This document shows, piece by piece, positions 23,011 to 35,770 of a stretch of 64,000 nt of DNA. The stretch is from Mixophyes australis (taxonomy: Eukaryota > Chordata > Amphibia > Anura > Limnodynastidae): positions 164,940,424 to 165,004,423 of the forward strand of contig JAVHZZ010000006.1 in assembly GCA_036250195.1 (NCBI GenBank), in the 5' to 3' direction. The notes below the pieces were generated by a model, which saw nothing but the letters and a program-made list of their open reading frames with translations, was not told the DNA's origin and did not search any database. How positions within the stretch are numbered: the first letter of the stretch is position 1; every line of letters starts with the position of its first letter. The position numbers and the translations under genes were made by a program.

Positions 23011-24027
23011 TCTATTGTGAGCAATGATTCTATAAGAATACCTTCACAATAAGAAACAGACATATGTAATAGTGAGTTTATTACTCATATAAAATGTGAA
23101 GTTTTGCAGATGAATGGTATAAGATGTGTCACTTAGGAGGGAATTTATAACCAAGCTTTATGCAAAAAAAAAAAAAAGTAAAAAGTGCTTATATAAAGCA
23201 TAAAAAAAGTTTAATGGGTTGTTCAGAGTTATCACAAATTTACACAATAGATTTGTGAAATATGTGGATGTGAGAGGAATCCATAACATCTCACTAACAC
23301 CAAAACAGGTTTACCAATAAGACTTGTGGGTTTAAGAGTTTGTGACAATAAGCTGTGTTATATTTATACATGGCTCCTGCTAGTATAAGACAGTCTGCAA
23401 ACTGTACTGAGCATGTCCATTACCTGGGACACTCGGGGGCAGTGCAAAAGCTAATAAGAAAGGATCTGCCCCCACAGTCTCACTGTTATACGTCATGTCA
23501 CTAAGGATGGACAGAGATAATTTGTCCAACATACTAGCTATAAGTAAATCAGTTATTTAGATAAATTGTTTAGCTCCATAAAACGCAGGTTTTATATATC
23601 TTAAATGTATAGTGATAAGCCAGTTAAAGAATGTTAAGCTTCCAGAAAATGGCATCAACATAATGAGCCGTTCTGGAGTATTACAATAAAATATCTTTCC
23701 AAGAAAAAGAAACAGTGACACAATATATGCCCTATTCACAATTCCCACGGTGTGACAAGCCACACACCTGCTATGTAGTGACATTGCTTTACAGGTACAT
23801 TGAAGTGGTAGGTAATAGTTAGATTAGGCAGAGCACTTTACTTATCTAGTTGGTGGCTTAGAGGGCATATGGCCTGTAGTGATGGTTGTGGTAGACAACC
23901 CAACTGTCCATATTTAAGGGGACTGTCCTGCCATAAGGCACCTTTGTCCTGACTCCTGGGAAGTTGGAAGGTATTTCCCATTCACCATGGAGTACCTCTG
24001 GGAAGTACATTTGAGAGTGGCATTATA
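23011..24027. other. AT-rich DNA, no gene seen
   Basis: No repeat ends, exons or RNA genes recognised. Confidence 0.4.
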
Positions 24028-24035
24028 TTATAGAC

Positions 24036-24443
24036 AAGGGGTCCATAACCCATGGCACACTGACCACTTTTGTCTGGCACACCAGAGAGCCGCTGCTGTC
24101 TCCCTAAAGCTGCTGAAGATGGCTGAAACGGAGCTGTAACTGGGGGCACAGCTATGAGGGACACCAGGAACTGGGGCCACAACTATGACACATAATATGA
24201 ACTGGGGGCAACACTGTGTGGCTTAAAATTGCGAGGCACAGCTTTGAGGCATAATATGATCTGGGTAAAGTGATCACAGTGGAAATTTAGGAGTGGCGGT
24301 ATGGAAAATGCAGTTGAATAGAACTTCATAGTTTCACAATTAAAGCAGTAGAAGTGGCGTATACAAGCACACACAAAACTGGAACACCAGGGCTTGAAAA
24401 GATTTTGCCAACGCACCAATAGAAAAATGGTTGCCCACCCCTG
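24036..24443. mobile_element. hAT-like element (about 408 bp)
   Basis: Left AAGGGGTCCATAACCCATGG and right end, reverse complemented, CAGGGGTGGGCAACCATTTT, form a diverged terminal inverted repeat. Flanking TTATAGAC and TTATACCC match at 6 of 8. The right flank continues directly into Tc1 sequence, so this element appears inserted at the edge of that relic. No coding capacity. Confidence 0.55.
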
Positions 24444-24451
24444 TTATACCC

Positions 24452-24868
24452 TTGACATGTTCTCAAACCAGTCCTGAACAATTTTTGCAGTACAGCAGGG
24501 TGCATTATTCTGCTGAAAAAGACCAGTGCCATCAGGGAATACCATTGCCATACCTGACCGTCCACATGATGTAAAAGAAAATGTGATCCATCAGACCAGA
24601 CCACCTTCATTGCTCAATTGTCCAGTACTCATGTGCCCATTGTTGGCTCTTTCAACGATCGAAAGAGGTCAGCATGGGCACTCTGTGCATCAGAGCTTGC
24701 GTAGCCGCAGACTGGCCAGTGTGTGTTCTGACACCTTTCTATTATAGTTAGCATTACGTTTTTCCACAATGTGTGCTACAGTAGCTCTTTTGTGTGATTG
24801 GACCAGATGGGCTAGCATTCGCTCCCCCATGTGCATCAGTGAGCCTTGGGCGCCCATGACCCTGTATA
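24452..24868 (-). pseudogene. Tc1-like transposase relic with internal deletion
   Basis: On the minus strand from 24860: GAQGSLMHMGERMLAHLV, then RATVAHIVEKRNAN and KVSEHT, an N-terminal/central part of a Tc1-type transposase; VVWSDGSHFLLHHVDGQV near 24605-24552 carries the first catalytic aspartate. It then jumps directly to text equivalent to the region of the second aspartate (HPAVLQKLF in one frame), so roughly 80 codons are deleted. No terminal inverted repeats remain. Dead copy. Confidence 0.8.
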
Positions 24869-24886
24869 TATATATATATATTATTA
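24866..24886. repeat. (TA)n microsatellite
   Basis: Short TA run at the edge of the Tc1 relic. Confidence 0.85.
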
Positions 24887-25681
24887 TTTTTTTGATAGAG
24901 AAATACATCTATATACTAGAATCAAATGTAAAAGAACTAGCTGTCTTAATATTGCTATATTTAATGAATGTTATTCATGAATTAACTTGTGTTTTCTTTC
25001 ATTGGGAAGTATGAAGGAAGAATGGTTTAGCTATACACTTGGACTAATGGAACATGGGACAATTGAGATACAATAAAACTGTTAATACAACCATACATAG
25101 ATGACAGGCTGGACTTTTAATGTTACAAAAGTAAAGGAGCCAGATTTATACATTTAATAGGTTTTACCGACATAAAGTCGTTGCCTGCAGTTATACATTT
25201 ATCTCCATAAAAATCTCAGTTCCATCTCCGCATGCATCAAAACTGCATGAACATTTTTTATAATAGTACCACAATTTGTAGCTATTAGCATATGTATTAT
25301 TAGCAATTGTTTTCTTTTTAAACGGCTCATGATGAGAATGATCGAGTTGTGGAAATTTAGTAATAATTTTTCCAGTGGAGCTTTGCCAGACATTAAATAG
25401 AACAGACATGCTAAATGTGGGGTCAATTGTTTGTTTCTGAACAGGAAACCAATGAATATCCGTTCATATTGGTGCCTTTGATGGCTTTAGTTGGTTTTTC
25501 TTTTGTTTTTTTATTATGAATTCCTGAGGCTCCTCGTTCAGAAATATCAAGTCTTAGAATAAAGTGCTTGTGTGATCGGAACACATGGCTAGATGAAAAG
25601 GCTTCCAGGACATAGGTAAAGGAATAAAGATTCCAGGTCCTCAGATACATATCTTCTCCAACATGATTATTTAATGTCGGG

Positions 25682-25890
25682 ATAGTGGCTAGCATTGCTG
25701 TGGCCATGGGTTTGATTCTAAACAGGACACTATATCTTATTTAGTTTGTTAGAGTTTCCTCCCACAGTCCAAAAACATAGTAGTAAGCCAATTGTTTTTT
25801 GACAAAACAGACCCAGGTGATTATTTGATAGGGAATTTAGACTAAGCACTGATGGGGCAGGGACTGATGCAAATGATTACATATTCTCTT
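25682..25890 (+). repeat. SINE copy 3, degraded
   Basis: Family landmarks in order: GATAGTGGCTAGCATTGCTG, GGGTTTGATTCTAAAC (box-B-like), TTTCCTCCCACAGTCCAAAA, GGGAATTTAGACTAAGCACT, TGGGGCAGGGACTGATGC. The 5' end and the ATAAATGATGATG tail are lost or diverged. Confidence 0.65.
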
Positions 25891-25910
25891 GAAAGTTCTG
25901 CATAATATGT

Positions 25911-26014
25911 TCATCATCATTTATTTATATAGCGTCACTTATTCCACAGCGCTGTACAGAGAACACACTCACATCAGTCTCTGCTCCATTGGAGCTTACA
26001 GTCTAAATTCCCTA

Positions 26015-26060
<46 letters not shown>

Positions 26061-26108
26061 TAAGGTCAATTTTGATAGCAGCCAATTAACCTACCAGTAT
26101 GTTTATGG
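25911..26108 (-). repeat. SINE copy 4, inverted, with (AC)n tract
   Basis: Begins with the reverse complement of the SINE tail (ATCATCATTTATTTATATAG), continues GCGCTGTACAGAGAACACAC and CCATTGGAGCTTACAGTCTA, then a (CA)n run at 26017-26058, and ends AACCTACCAGTATGTTTATG, the reverse of the family middle. It lies tail to tail with copy 3. Confidence 0.75.
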
Positions 26109-26289
26109 TGGCCCTATACAAATAATATATTATAATTAAGTTTATTAGTGTGTTTTATTTGCATATATTTTTAGCATTCTAGTATAATGGATGCGAGTCT
26201 TAGGAACTCCTTAACATTATACCTGGATCAACAAATTGGCAAAGCTGCCCAAAAGAGTAGGGAATAAAACCATCCGGGCACCTTTCCCA

Positions 26290-26510
26290 TAGAGATTGCT
26301 GCCTGATTTTTTAGCCATTTCTTTATTACTGGAGATTTCTCATTCAATTGGGTTTCTACACATAGCACACATGCTGAAAACCCCACTGAAAAAAACAAAT
26401 GGAAAAAGCATTACAACACTTGCATTCAACATTCGCAAACGCATATTTAGATGGTTTACACTTGTGTTTTTGACACAAACTCAATGCCAAATGGTAAGGA
26501 ACCTTTCAGT
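26290..26510. repeat. Dispersed repeat, copy 2
   Basis: Diverged relative of 21640-22075, see that entry. Not coding. Confidence 0.35.
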
Positions 26511-26675
26511 ATCAGGAGACAGTTGCTAATTTTCTATTTACAAAATAGTGCTGTTGGAAAAGTAAGTTAGCATTCATATAAAGAAAGTTGTTTGGAGTTT
26601 TGTTTGGGGAAAAAGGAGTGACTGCCATCTTGGTGCCTTTTGATGTAAAACTGGAAAGATCTGCAGTCGTATATA

Positions 26676-27430
26676 CAGGGCCGGCACCACCATTAGGCAG
26701 CTGCCAGGCTCTGGGTGGGTGGCACAGTGGATGGGTACCCACACTGTCTCTGAATGAGACATTGTTAGTTAGGCGGCCAGGATGGTGCGATTGCTCGCTC
26801 GCACCGAGGGCAGGGGTGCACAAGAAAGAAAAGCTAGTGAGCACAGGGGGCATGCCAGAAAAAACAGTGGAATGACAGTGGCATGTGTGACAAAAGATGA
26901 TGGATACAGGGGATATGTGTAATAATAGCTTGTGGACAGAGGGGAACATGTCGTTATGTAACAGGTAAGTGATTTTTTTTTTTAGCTTTGTTCTGAAATC
27001 TTACAAGATTTCTAGAGGAGATGCTTCAAATGTATTTGCTCCTGGGCAGCAGTGAAGCCTGGACAGCATTCTGCGTCAGACATCAGTACATCTGGGGGTA
27101 AATGTATCATACTCCGGTGTCTTCAACTCGCTGGAGTTCGGCGAGATGACAGCTAAAATTTAAAGCTGCGCTGCCTTGTAAAGGCAAGTTTCACTTTACA
27201 AGGCAGTGCCGCTTTAAATTTTAGCTGTCATCTCGCCGAACTTCCGCGAGTTGAAGAAACCGGAGTATGATACATTTACCCCCTGGACTGCAGCCTTACC
27301 AGCCAGCAGGAGGTAAGAGTTATTATTTTTCATTTACAAATGTCAGGTTGGTGAGGGGCTAGGAAGTGGGAAATGAGGGGCATAGGCTGAAGCTTTTCCT
27401 AGGGTGCCGAGAAACCATGCCCCAGCCCTG
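26676..27430. mobile_element. hAT-like element (755 bp) with a nested fold-back element
   Basis: Left end CAGGGCCGGCACCACCATTA; right end CATGCCCCAGCCCTG. Flanks CGTATATA and CATATAAA match at 6 of 8. A GTAAGT lies at 26965-26970 and a GTAAGA near 27313. The fold-back element at 27095-27282 interrupts it, so it is the older of the two. Confidence 0.6.
27095..27282. mobile_element. Fold-back element, GGGGTAAATGTATC family, copy a (188 bp)
   Basis: Almost the entire element is palindromic: GGGGTAAATGTATCATACTC at the left pairs with the right end. A CTG triplet flanks both sides (27092-27094 and 27283-27285). A three-base CWG duplication points to the PIF/Harbinger superfamily, some of whose members use CWG targets. 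Centre: CCTTGTAAAGGCAAGTTTCA. Confidence 0.85.
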
Positions 27431-27869
27431 CATATAAATAAAAGTTACCCTTTGATTTGTTCTGAATGTCAGTAACAGCCATTTAAGAGGAGGAAAGTCA
27501 AGATATGCTACTTTTTTGCTTAAATGTTTACGAGAAGACAGACAATCCATTGCACTCTTCCCCCACGTCCTGAAGCTAAATATTAGGGTTTTTATTTCTT
27601 GCAGGAAGCCATCTGGTTTACATTAGCAATGAAGCAAAAAAGATAGGACATTGGAATCAAACTTTTTTGATGAAGTGTAAAATCATTCCAGCCAATAGTT
27701 TTCATATCAAACAGGAGCAGCTGATTTCTGCTAGTATTAACTTTGCAGTTATTTTACACATTTACAACCGCAAATAGTTGTGGCTTTGTGTAAAAATTAT
27801 TGTGTGTATACATAAACACACACTATAATAATTTTATAATATATACATATACACACACACGTACAGCTG

Positions 27870-27965
27870 CCGCCGGGACTGGTCAACTTGCTCATATTTC
27901 ACGTGCAACGGTATCTCAGGTAATGTCAGTATGGAACTCTGAGGGGAGAAACATCACCACAATGG
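27870..27965 (+). pseudogene. Possible Tc1-like helix-turn-helix fragment
   Basis: The + frame reads GQLAHISRATVSQVMSVWNS, very like the recognition-helix region of Tc1-type transposase DNA-binding domains (ISRATVSKVM pattern). Flanking sequence gives no other domain. It may be the N-terminal end of the same element whose C-terminal part lies at 29,545-29,740 on the same strand. Confidence 0.5.
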
Positions 27966-28494
27966 TGTATCTAGGGGCACAATGCCACTCACAATGTACT
28001 CAGAATTGTATACTGCCGATTGGATTTTTGTTTTTCTGCCCTGGTCCATTATGTCTTCACCACATTGGTGCAACCTTGTGGTCCCAGATCCCATCTCCCA
28101 TACTGCACCAGTTGGCCGGGTTCAGAAGGCCGATTCTCATGCCTCCGTTCCTGGCTCGCTGTGTCACCACATCACAATACAATAGATCCATCCACCAATA
28201 CCAAGCTGTCAATGCATGGGCCAGGAGAGAAGAAGTTTCATTAAGCTCCTGAGTATATTCATTTGAAATAGGGGAGTCTGGTCTTTCAAATTATGTGGCT
28301 CATTAATATTGTTTGGTTTTCACCAGACAATAACACTACACTATGCAGCCCAGGGATAGGAGAGGGTGTTGTAATGCCCAAACCTGGCTCTTGCAAACTA
28401 TGGACACCCATTATTTGAAAGAAGATTGTTTGAAAGAGGGGACAATGTGCCCCCTTAGTAGTTGTTGTCACCTGACAATAACAGTGTACACTAT

Positions 28495-28650
28495 GGGGCA
28501 TATTAAATTCTTTAGAATCCCCGCGGCGTTAAAACTAGTAATAGTAAGCTGGATTTCAGCTTGCGGCCCAGGGAGAAAACTACCGTAAAAACGGTATTTA
28601 CCGTAATACCGATAATAGTGCGAGCGCCGTGAGATTGTGTGATATGCGTC
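28495..28650. mobile_element. Degenerate fold-back short element
   Basis: GGGGCATATTAAATTCTTTA at the left, internal palindrome TACCGTAAAAACGGTA, and the phrase TTTCAGCTTGCGGCCCAG that recurs near 59,700 (TTTCTGCTCGCGGCCCAG). Right end not found. Confidence 0.4.
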
Positions 28651-29544
28651 ACAAAATAAAAAGATTGGGGACACTATAATGCTCCCCCTCTATTCTGGCT
28701 TCAATAAACTCAGAGGTAACCACATTTGATGCTGTAAATTTTCTATTTTTAAAAATGGGCACCTAGATATCTCTTACACATTTTATTCAGATAATGTAGC
28801 AATAAAGAATGCATTATCACTTTCAAGTGTAGATTTTATTATGAAAACACATGTGTAGAATACAGCTTTTTGCCATTTTGGATTGATGGCAAAGAAAGAA
28901 CCACCAAGTATTTCTTTTAGTTCACTTTCATGCCATTTCAATTAAAAGATCAAAAACACTTTTTTGTCCATTTGGGTAGATTTTCTTTGCCATGTTAGGA
29001 GGTATAAGTAAACTAATAGCATTTTATAAAAATTCAAAGTCTACTAAAAAAAACAAGGTATGTGTAGGTAACTACATAAACAAATGACGGATATTGTTGT
29101 TGGAATGTGAGCAGCACAAAATGTGCCAAAATAGGCTCCGCACAGGGGTAAGAGAAGCTCCAGCAGTGAAAGGATTCAATCAAAATGGTCAATGATTTAC
29201 AACATTGAGTTGCACAACAAAAACTATGCCTCACACCTGGCAATGCACATTTGAGATATCAGCAGGTCAACGAGCACAGGTAATGGACTACCTAGCAGTT
29301 GAGTAAAGTACGAGAGTCAGATAAATATCCTTCAACTTGTTCTTGGTAAATAAACGAGTGCACGTGTGACATCAAGCTAAAGAACACTACAGAGTGCTTG
29401 TTTCCAAGAGTGAAGGGTTTTGTAATGCTGAGCGGCGATTTCCTCCTATGGTTTTGATGTGGTCATTGCATTAGAAAGCAAGGTTATCAGCACTTAACGG
29501 TACCGATTAATAATGTTCATCCCATGCTGTAGCATTTCTTTCTT
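28651..29544. other. AT-rich DNA, no feature seen
   Basis: No gene or bounded repeat recognised. Confidence 0.4.
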
Positions 29545-29740
29545 GTCTTCCAGGATGATGTTGCACCCATCCATGGAGGAGTTGTGGTTGAGCAATGGCT
29601 CAATGAGCAACACCCTCAATCAGGCATCACCCAAGTGACTTTCTTGTTAGTGCTGCTTCCCTCCTGCACAATTCCAGACATTGGTAGACTCAATACCATG
29701 GCGCATACAGGCTGTACTGACCACATGTTACATCCATGGT
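29545..29740 (+). pseudogene. Tc1-like transposase C-terminal relic, internally deleted
   Basis: + strand codes QDDVAPIHGGVVVEQWLNE around 29552-29608, carrying the second catalytic aspartate in the DDxAPxH setting of Tc1-type transposases. After a shift, about 29680-29725 reads FQTLVDSIPWRIQAVL, the usual C-terminal segment. The part with the catalytic glutamate is missing between them. Confidence 0.75.
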
Positions 29741-29886
29741 TCATAACCTTACAGGTATAAGAAGTCACGGTGTCATTTTATGACCTATGTATATTAGAGA
29801 TATATTTTATTTATAAACCTTTTGTCAGGAAAATGCTTCAAAAACAAATTTATTGTTAAAGATTTTCAAGAAACTTTTGGCAATTC

Positions 29887-29936
29887 ACAAGTTACTTTAT
29901 ATTAAAAATTTATATTAAAAATATAAAGTAACTTGT
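29887..29936. repeat. Perfect AT-rich inverted repeat
   Basis: ACAAGTTACTTTATATT (29887-29903) and its exact reverse complement (29920-29936), 16 nt apart. Might be the two ends of a very small element; no duplication was found. Confidence 0.8.
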
Positions 29937-32900
29937 AAATGTAAAGAACCAAAAAAAAACTTTGCATGCAAGTTATTTTATAAAATTAATAACATTTAAA
30001 ACAGAAAAATAAATAAAATCACTAATGCACGTGTTGTAGTACATGATGTAACTCTTACTCCCAAAAAAACTTTTTACTTTTCTCTACAAAGCCGTGTAGC
30101 CTCTGGGCCGGAGGTGACCTTTCAATTTCTATTTGAACTAGCTCCAGGTTGATTGACAGCATACATAACCTTTAACCTCCAATTGTATTTTAATAATATC
30201 TGGTTCAGCATTATCATAGCAAGCGGTTTACAAAATAAAAACCTAAAGGATTTCAGTTCTCTCCTTTATCAATTGACTCAATGCAGAAAACCTTTAATAT
30301 ATTCTGTGAACAAAGCAGCTAGCTATTTTGAAACATATTACATATATTACATCATCAAACGAAAACCTGCCTGGTACACTGTAATTAATGTACCATTTTG
30401 TGCCTGCATTTTCAAATAAGAAGAACTCATTAACTCCGTGTTATAACTAAAAAATCTCAATAAAGCTCAATAAAAAATACTTTATTGAAAGAAAAAAAAA
30501 AAGAGAAAAAGAATTCACACATTATTAAATACATTAAAACCAGATCTTCATTCAAAGAGTCAATGGTGTCATGGCTACCATTGTGCTTAAATAATTTAAT
30601 GCCAGGTTTCAAGTTTTAAAACATGGGTCATCCTATTATTTCTCATATGTTACTACACACTACCGATGAGGTAGATTAAATTGGTAGAAACTCAACGCTT
30701 GAGAACACTTTTATTAATGAAACTTAAACTGTAAAATATACGTTCATTTCATGCAATTTTATCCATTCTCCTAGGTCATGAGTGTGAGCAGGCCCTAAAC
30801 ATGAGCAAAGTTGCAGATGGTTAAAGAAGGACACTTACATTTATTTGAAAGGAACAGACTTAACCTTATGGCTAACCAAGAGCACCATCCACAGCAGACA
30901 CAAATGAATATGAAGGTCATGTTTGTGACAACACTGCATACACACTGGGGAAAGTCGTCATCAAAACACCTCTGTGGTTCTGAAATAGTCTTCAATTAAA
31001 TTATTAACGGCAAAATAGTAATAGCTTCAAACATGTAGGAAATAAAACTATTTTTAATTGTGTGTAACAACACCATAGATGCGAGTGTCAGACATGCAGT
31101 CACATCATTGAGTGCCATGGCCACGGGGTGCTTGCCAATGTAGAAATAGTGTTGATGACCTGCTACTTTTGGGACAGACCCCAATGCAGATTAGTTGTCC
31201 ATTTATCAAACTGCAGAAAGTCCTACGGTAGGAAAAAAAAATGGGCTTTTCACTGGCAATAGGAGTTGGTGTTATACAATGTGTCCAATGCAATCTTTTT
31301 ATGCTGGGGCAGGATTTAGGGAATAAACATGTTGGTTTGTTTAAGTTGTATTATCTTTTTATTGTACAACTTTTTTTTTTTCAAATTAAATTTAGCTTTT
31401 TTTAAATTTTATTTTTCCCCTTGCAGAGATCTGATCAAGTGAGAAAAGTACAGGACGCCTCTGTAATGTCTTGAGCATATGCTGGACACTCAGAGCTTTT
31501 CACACATGCATTGTGTTACTGTGCACACATTGCCACGTTTTATGCGCATCTGTCAATGCTACGTGATGTTAAACCCAGGATTTCCTTTTAAGATGTGTCC
31601 TTGTAAAAGTAGATTTTACTTCTAAATATGCGCGTCAACAGTCACACATTTTATGTATATTTAGAAGGCATGAATTTAGACTACATCCACCTTGTGATGC
31701 ATGAGACCTCAGAGATCTTGTACGGTCTTATACGCTTACAATTGCTATATAATGAAGAATCTCCTTTCTACTGTACCGCCCAAAGGAGCGAGTGGTCAAC
31801 AATATACATTGTATGGCACTATTCCCATTAATTACTGTTTTATTTGTAGCTCAGCATTACTTAGCGTTTGATGTATATTAGCTTTCAGCAAGTCACATTC
31901 ATGTTTCAGATTCTTGTATAAATAGCCACTTTCAACAAAAATAACACAGAGGGTTAACTACTGCCAAACTATTTCTTTAATGCACTATAGTTTTCACTTT
32001 TTTTTTTTTTTTTTAAGAGTCTGGAATGTTACATACCAGAATATTGTTAAATATCAACCCTAGTTTATCAGCTCTAGTTTCCTAATTTAAAGAAGTGCTT
32101 GTATACTCACATTCCACCGCATCCACATACACACGTGGCTGTGATATATTCATTCAGCAATAAATGTAGTTTAAGTAAGCATGTAGCATAGGGCATTCTC
32201 TAAGCTGAAGCTAAATCTCCAGCGTGAGATAGATAGGGGGGCTATTGGAAGTACAATTAAACAGACAGGTGTCACACGGTGGAGTCAGCCATTTCAGAAC
32301 CAATAGCCATGAGGCTAGAGCCAGTACTGAACTAGTGACATCACATTTTTTTATTGTTTAAAAACCTACACATTTGCAAGCAACAAAACTTTAAAATCAA
32401 TTTTAGAGAGGGTGGGGACAGCAGTGCGGTGTTAAACTTGTAATATTAGTTCTCACTAGCAAACAACTGTATGAGCAACCCGAGGTAAGACATGCAAACA
32501 AAAGTAGGGGGCTTAGGAAAGAAAGAACAAGGTTTACAAAGTGATGATATGATGGTGTCAGTTTATGGGAGATCAGTCTTCTACTGATGAACTGTACCAT
32601 TCCATCTAGACTTCCCCAGGTGGCAGATTACACCAAATACTATGTCAGAGTGCTATTACCGTTTCCATGTTTAATTTTATTATTTAATTTTAATAAACAA
32701 GTTTTGCATTTATATTTCTGTATTTCAAATTAGTATCACCCTTTTGTTTAATAAGCATTGTGAAATGTTACAGAATTAAACATGATTTAAAAATGTTCTG
32801 TCTGTGACAACAACAGAAGGCTTGGTTTTTGCAGTACTACATTTAAATTAGTTTGCAATTCCATTTTGGGATCACTCAAGGAGTCAGTTGTTGCACTAAA

Positions 32901-33506
32901 TCTTAATGGTGGCAGGACTTTGGGTTTAATAGTGAGTGTGAAATATAATGTCGGGGAGTTTTTAGACAGACCAGGTGGTTTTGTTTTGACCAACCTTTTC
33001 ATAACAACATGTTATAGATGCCAGGATTGTCATGTTGTGGCAGATAACTGTACTTTTACAAAAGGTACCTATATTTCTGTCTGGTTTGGCTGCACAATAC
33101 CACATGCAGTCACATGGTGATCATCATCCAAACACATTTTCCGTCAGTCTCAGCTGTCATTTGGTAGTTCCCAATTTAATGTTAGGGTCCACATATGCAG
33201 TGAATCATAGTGTGTGTGGGGACCTTTAGCTTATTACAGCACTGCAGATTTCACCAGACATTGTATGGTTCATTTCTGACCATTATAATGGAAAGTCATA
33301 TGTATGGTTATAAGTGGAGATCAATATTGTAATGAAACAGTTGTAATATCATAGCAACATTTATCAGGTTATACTTATAACTGTTATACTATAAGTAGAA
33401 ACAAATTCTTATAATGCACAATAAAAGGGATTAGGAGACACTCTGTCCATAGCAGATATGAGGGCTATATGAGGTGACTTGTAGTTTCCTTTGACTATTT
33501 CATACA
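29937..33506. other. Long AT-rich interval, no gene seen
   Basis: About 3.5 kb with no recognisable transposon end, exon or RNA gene. Frames of 60-90 codons have no recognisable domain. Confidence 0.45.
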
Positions 33507-33514
33507 GATTAAAT

Positions 33515-33837
33515 TATACTTGCCTACTTCTCCCGAAATTTTCAGGAGGCTACCGAATTTCAGGAAGTCCTCCCGAACAAGTAGGCAAACCTCCCAGACC
33601 CTGTAAAATGCTGAAATTCACGGCAGGCAGTGAATAGCGGGGGCGAGGTTATTCACTGACTGCACCCCCCCCCCCCCTTCCCCCTCACCCGGCAATTCAA
33701 TACCGCTAATTTTTGTATTTTATAGTAGGAGCGGAGCTATAGTGACGTAATGACGTTGTCACCTCCCCTCCCACCCTCTGTCACATGATCTTTACTCCGG
33801 TATCCCAGAGTACAGATTTAAAAAGTTGGCAAGTATG
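33515..33837. mobile_element. hAT element, CATACTTGCC family (323 bp)
   Basis: Left TATACTTGCCTACTTCTCCC and right AAAAAGTTGGCAAGTATG are inverted. The octamer GATTAAAT is present exactly on both sides (33507-33514 and 33838-33845). The interior includes paired CTCCCGAA phrases and a 13-C run. Non-coding. Confidence 0.85.
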
Positions 33838-33845
33838 GATTAAAT

Positions 33846-35100
33846 TACTTAGTTATTACATATAAAAACAGATGTAGGGATGAACAGTTTCAAAGTACTG
33901 GCTGTTTGAATTCCACTTTTGCTTCATCAATCCGCAGAATGGGATTTTGCACTGTATTTGTAAATGTACAATATAGTGTATGTGTATGTGCCAGTGAAAA
34001 ATAGACATATGGACATGCAATTTAACAGTGGTATTTTTTATATACACTTGCAGAAACTTTTCATTTTTTAACTTGCTTGAATGAAGAGCTACACAGCCTC
34101 AAATACAATAATAAAAAAAAATATAAAAAGGGCATCCATTTGTATTTAAGCTTGTCTAGATGTTCAATTGCCTAACCTGTACATCAGTCTGTTTTTACAA
34201 TTTTGTTGTATTAAGTCGTTAATACTGGAATCACTGAGGTGGTAAACTTGCTGTATAAATCCTGGCCTGTAAAATAAAAAAACCATAATAGGCAATATTA
34301 CACTAGCTCTTTCTCCTTTGTGAATGAGCTCATAGCTGTTATATTTATAACATGTATTTCCTATGCTCCGAGGTCAAGTCTGGGGAAGCAGCTAAATAGT
34401 AGTGCCGATAGTCTTCATCATTGCATTGTTGTACCCTCAAGAGATACACATCCTAAATGGAATATCTGGGTACGTGCTCACTAGTAATTCTGCTGCAGTT
34501 ACGTAAACAAACCCTTACTGTTGTCAGTGGATTTATACTTTTATACAATTTGTATTATTTTGCTAACAGGCTCTCTTTTTTGCTTATCTTTATCTCTTGC
34601 ATTGGCTACCATTTTCCACACATACCCCATTAAATTCAGAATCCGGTGCCTGAAAATTAATGGCCTAAGTCCACAGGATGTCTGAGCTCTGCAACGCCTA
34701 GTGTCCATCCAGAACTCCACTTGATAGAATGGAGCTCTGAATGAACGGCCACCTCCATGAGGTTTGAAGACCATCCTCTCACAAATCACATAGGGGGACT
34801 GATATGTACAAGCACAAATAAGCCGCAACACACAGTCACCTACAGCCAAAAGAACACACACCAATGTCGCGGCCATTAGACACAAAATAAAATACAGGCC
34901 TACAAGCAATCATTTCCTATTCATTTCAATGGAATTTGCAGCATGTTCACTACTTCTACAAACTCCATTGAGATGAATGGAAAAAGCTCTGTGCAGAAAT
35001 GTTGTTTTTTTTTTTTCTCTCATCTCACGGGTTTCAGGCAAAACCAGTGTCTGAATTTGTTTTATTGTTGGAGATTTCCTAAACTGATCTTTCATAGATA
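33846..35100. other. AT-rich DNA, no gene called
   Basis: The minus-strand 122-codon frame at 34541-34909 starts with a hydrophobic stretch but has no recognisable domain and no supporting splice or promoter signals. An imperfect inverted pair around CATTTCAATGG (34921) and CCATTGAGATG (34966) is present. Confidence 0.35.
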
Positions 35101-35104
35101 ACCC

Positions 35105-35770
35105 TTGTTCTTTTTACGAGCCGCAGCGCTATTGTTACGGCTTACACGGTATACTTCCATCCTGCCTGGTTGCACGGTAGCCAGAATTCCTTCTTCCAGT
35201 TTCATAGGCGATCACATGATCGCAATTGCAACAATGGCCTGCAGGGGCTCACTACAAATAGAGCGCTCTGATTGGATGTCATTCGTTTAAATGGCAGGGA
35301 GTGCAGTGCCTTGCTTGTGATATCGTTTGCCGTGTGCACTCGTGTAGCCTGCTATTTTGGTGCACTATTCTACTTCCGATGTCTTGTTCCCCGACCTTTG
35401 CATTGTCTCTGGAATGTCCCTGTCTGCTGCCCATCTTGATTTTTGGCTTTGTTACCAGAACTCCTTGCTCGCTACCCACCCTGACCTCCGGCTCGTCTCT
35501 GGTTACCCACACTCGCCTTGACCATTGCCTCCTGTCTGGTTATTCTTTTGTGCTGTACTGCTCCTCAGTTCTTCAAGTAATTATACCCCTCCACTACCTG
35601 TCACTCAAGATAAATCCCTACTACTTTGAGCTCAAGTCCTGGGGGCATCCAAGTACCTGCGAGAATTTAGCTCTTGAAGGGAAAGGCTGCAAGTTAAGAA
35701 CTCTTTTGGTTCTAGGGATTCATCTGGTGTCCAGCCGTAGAGCTTACAATTCTATGCTTAACATTACAGA
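35105..35770 (+). repeat. Solo Ty3/gypsy-like LTR (+)
   Basis: Structure resembles gypsy LTRs of frogs: CGAGCCGCAGCG at the start, GTTTAAATGGCAGGGAGTGC as TATA-like box at 35284, a long pyrimidine-rich C/T-G text, GATAAATCCC near 35608, and TCCTGGGGGCATCCAAGTAC near 35637 followed by the distal segment to about 35770. No gag-pol follows. Ends are approximate. The open frame across it is an artefact. Confidence 0.5.

Noticed and set aside
26512..26949. 145-codon minus-strand frame
   Set aside because: Spans the edge of a hAT-like element; sequence is half repeat, half flank, so it cannot be an old gene.
34541..34909. 122-codon minus frame with a hydrophobic start
   Set aside because: No recognised domain, no splice or promoter support; could not be tied to a repeat either, so left uncalled.
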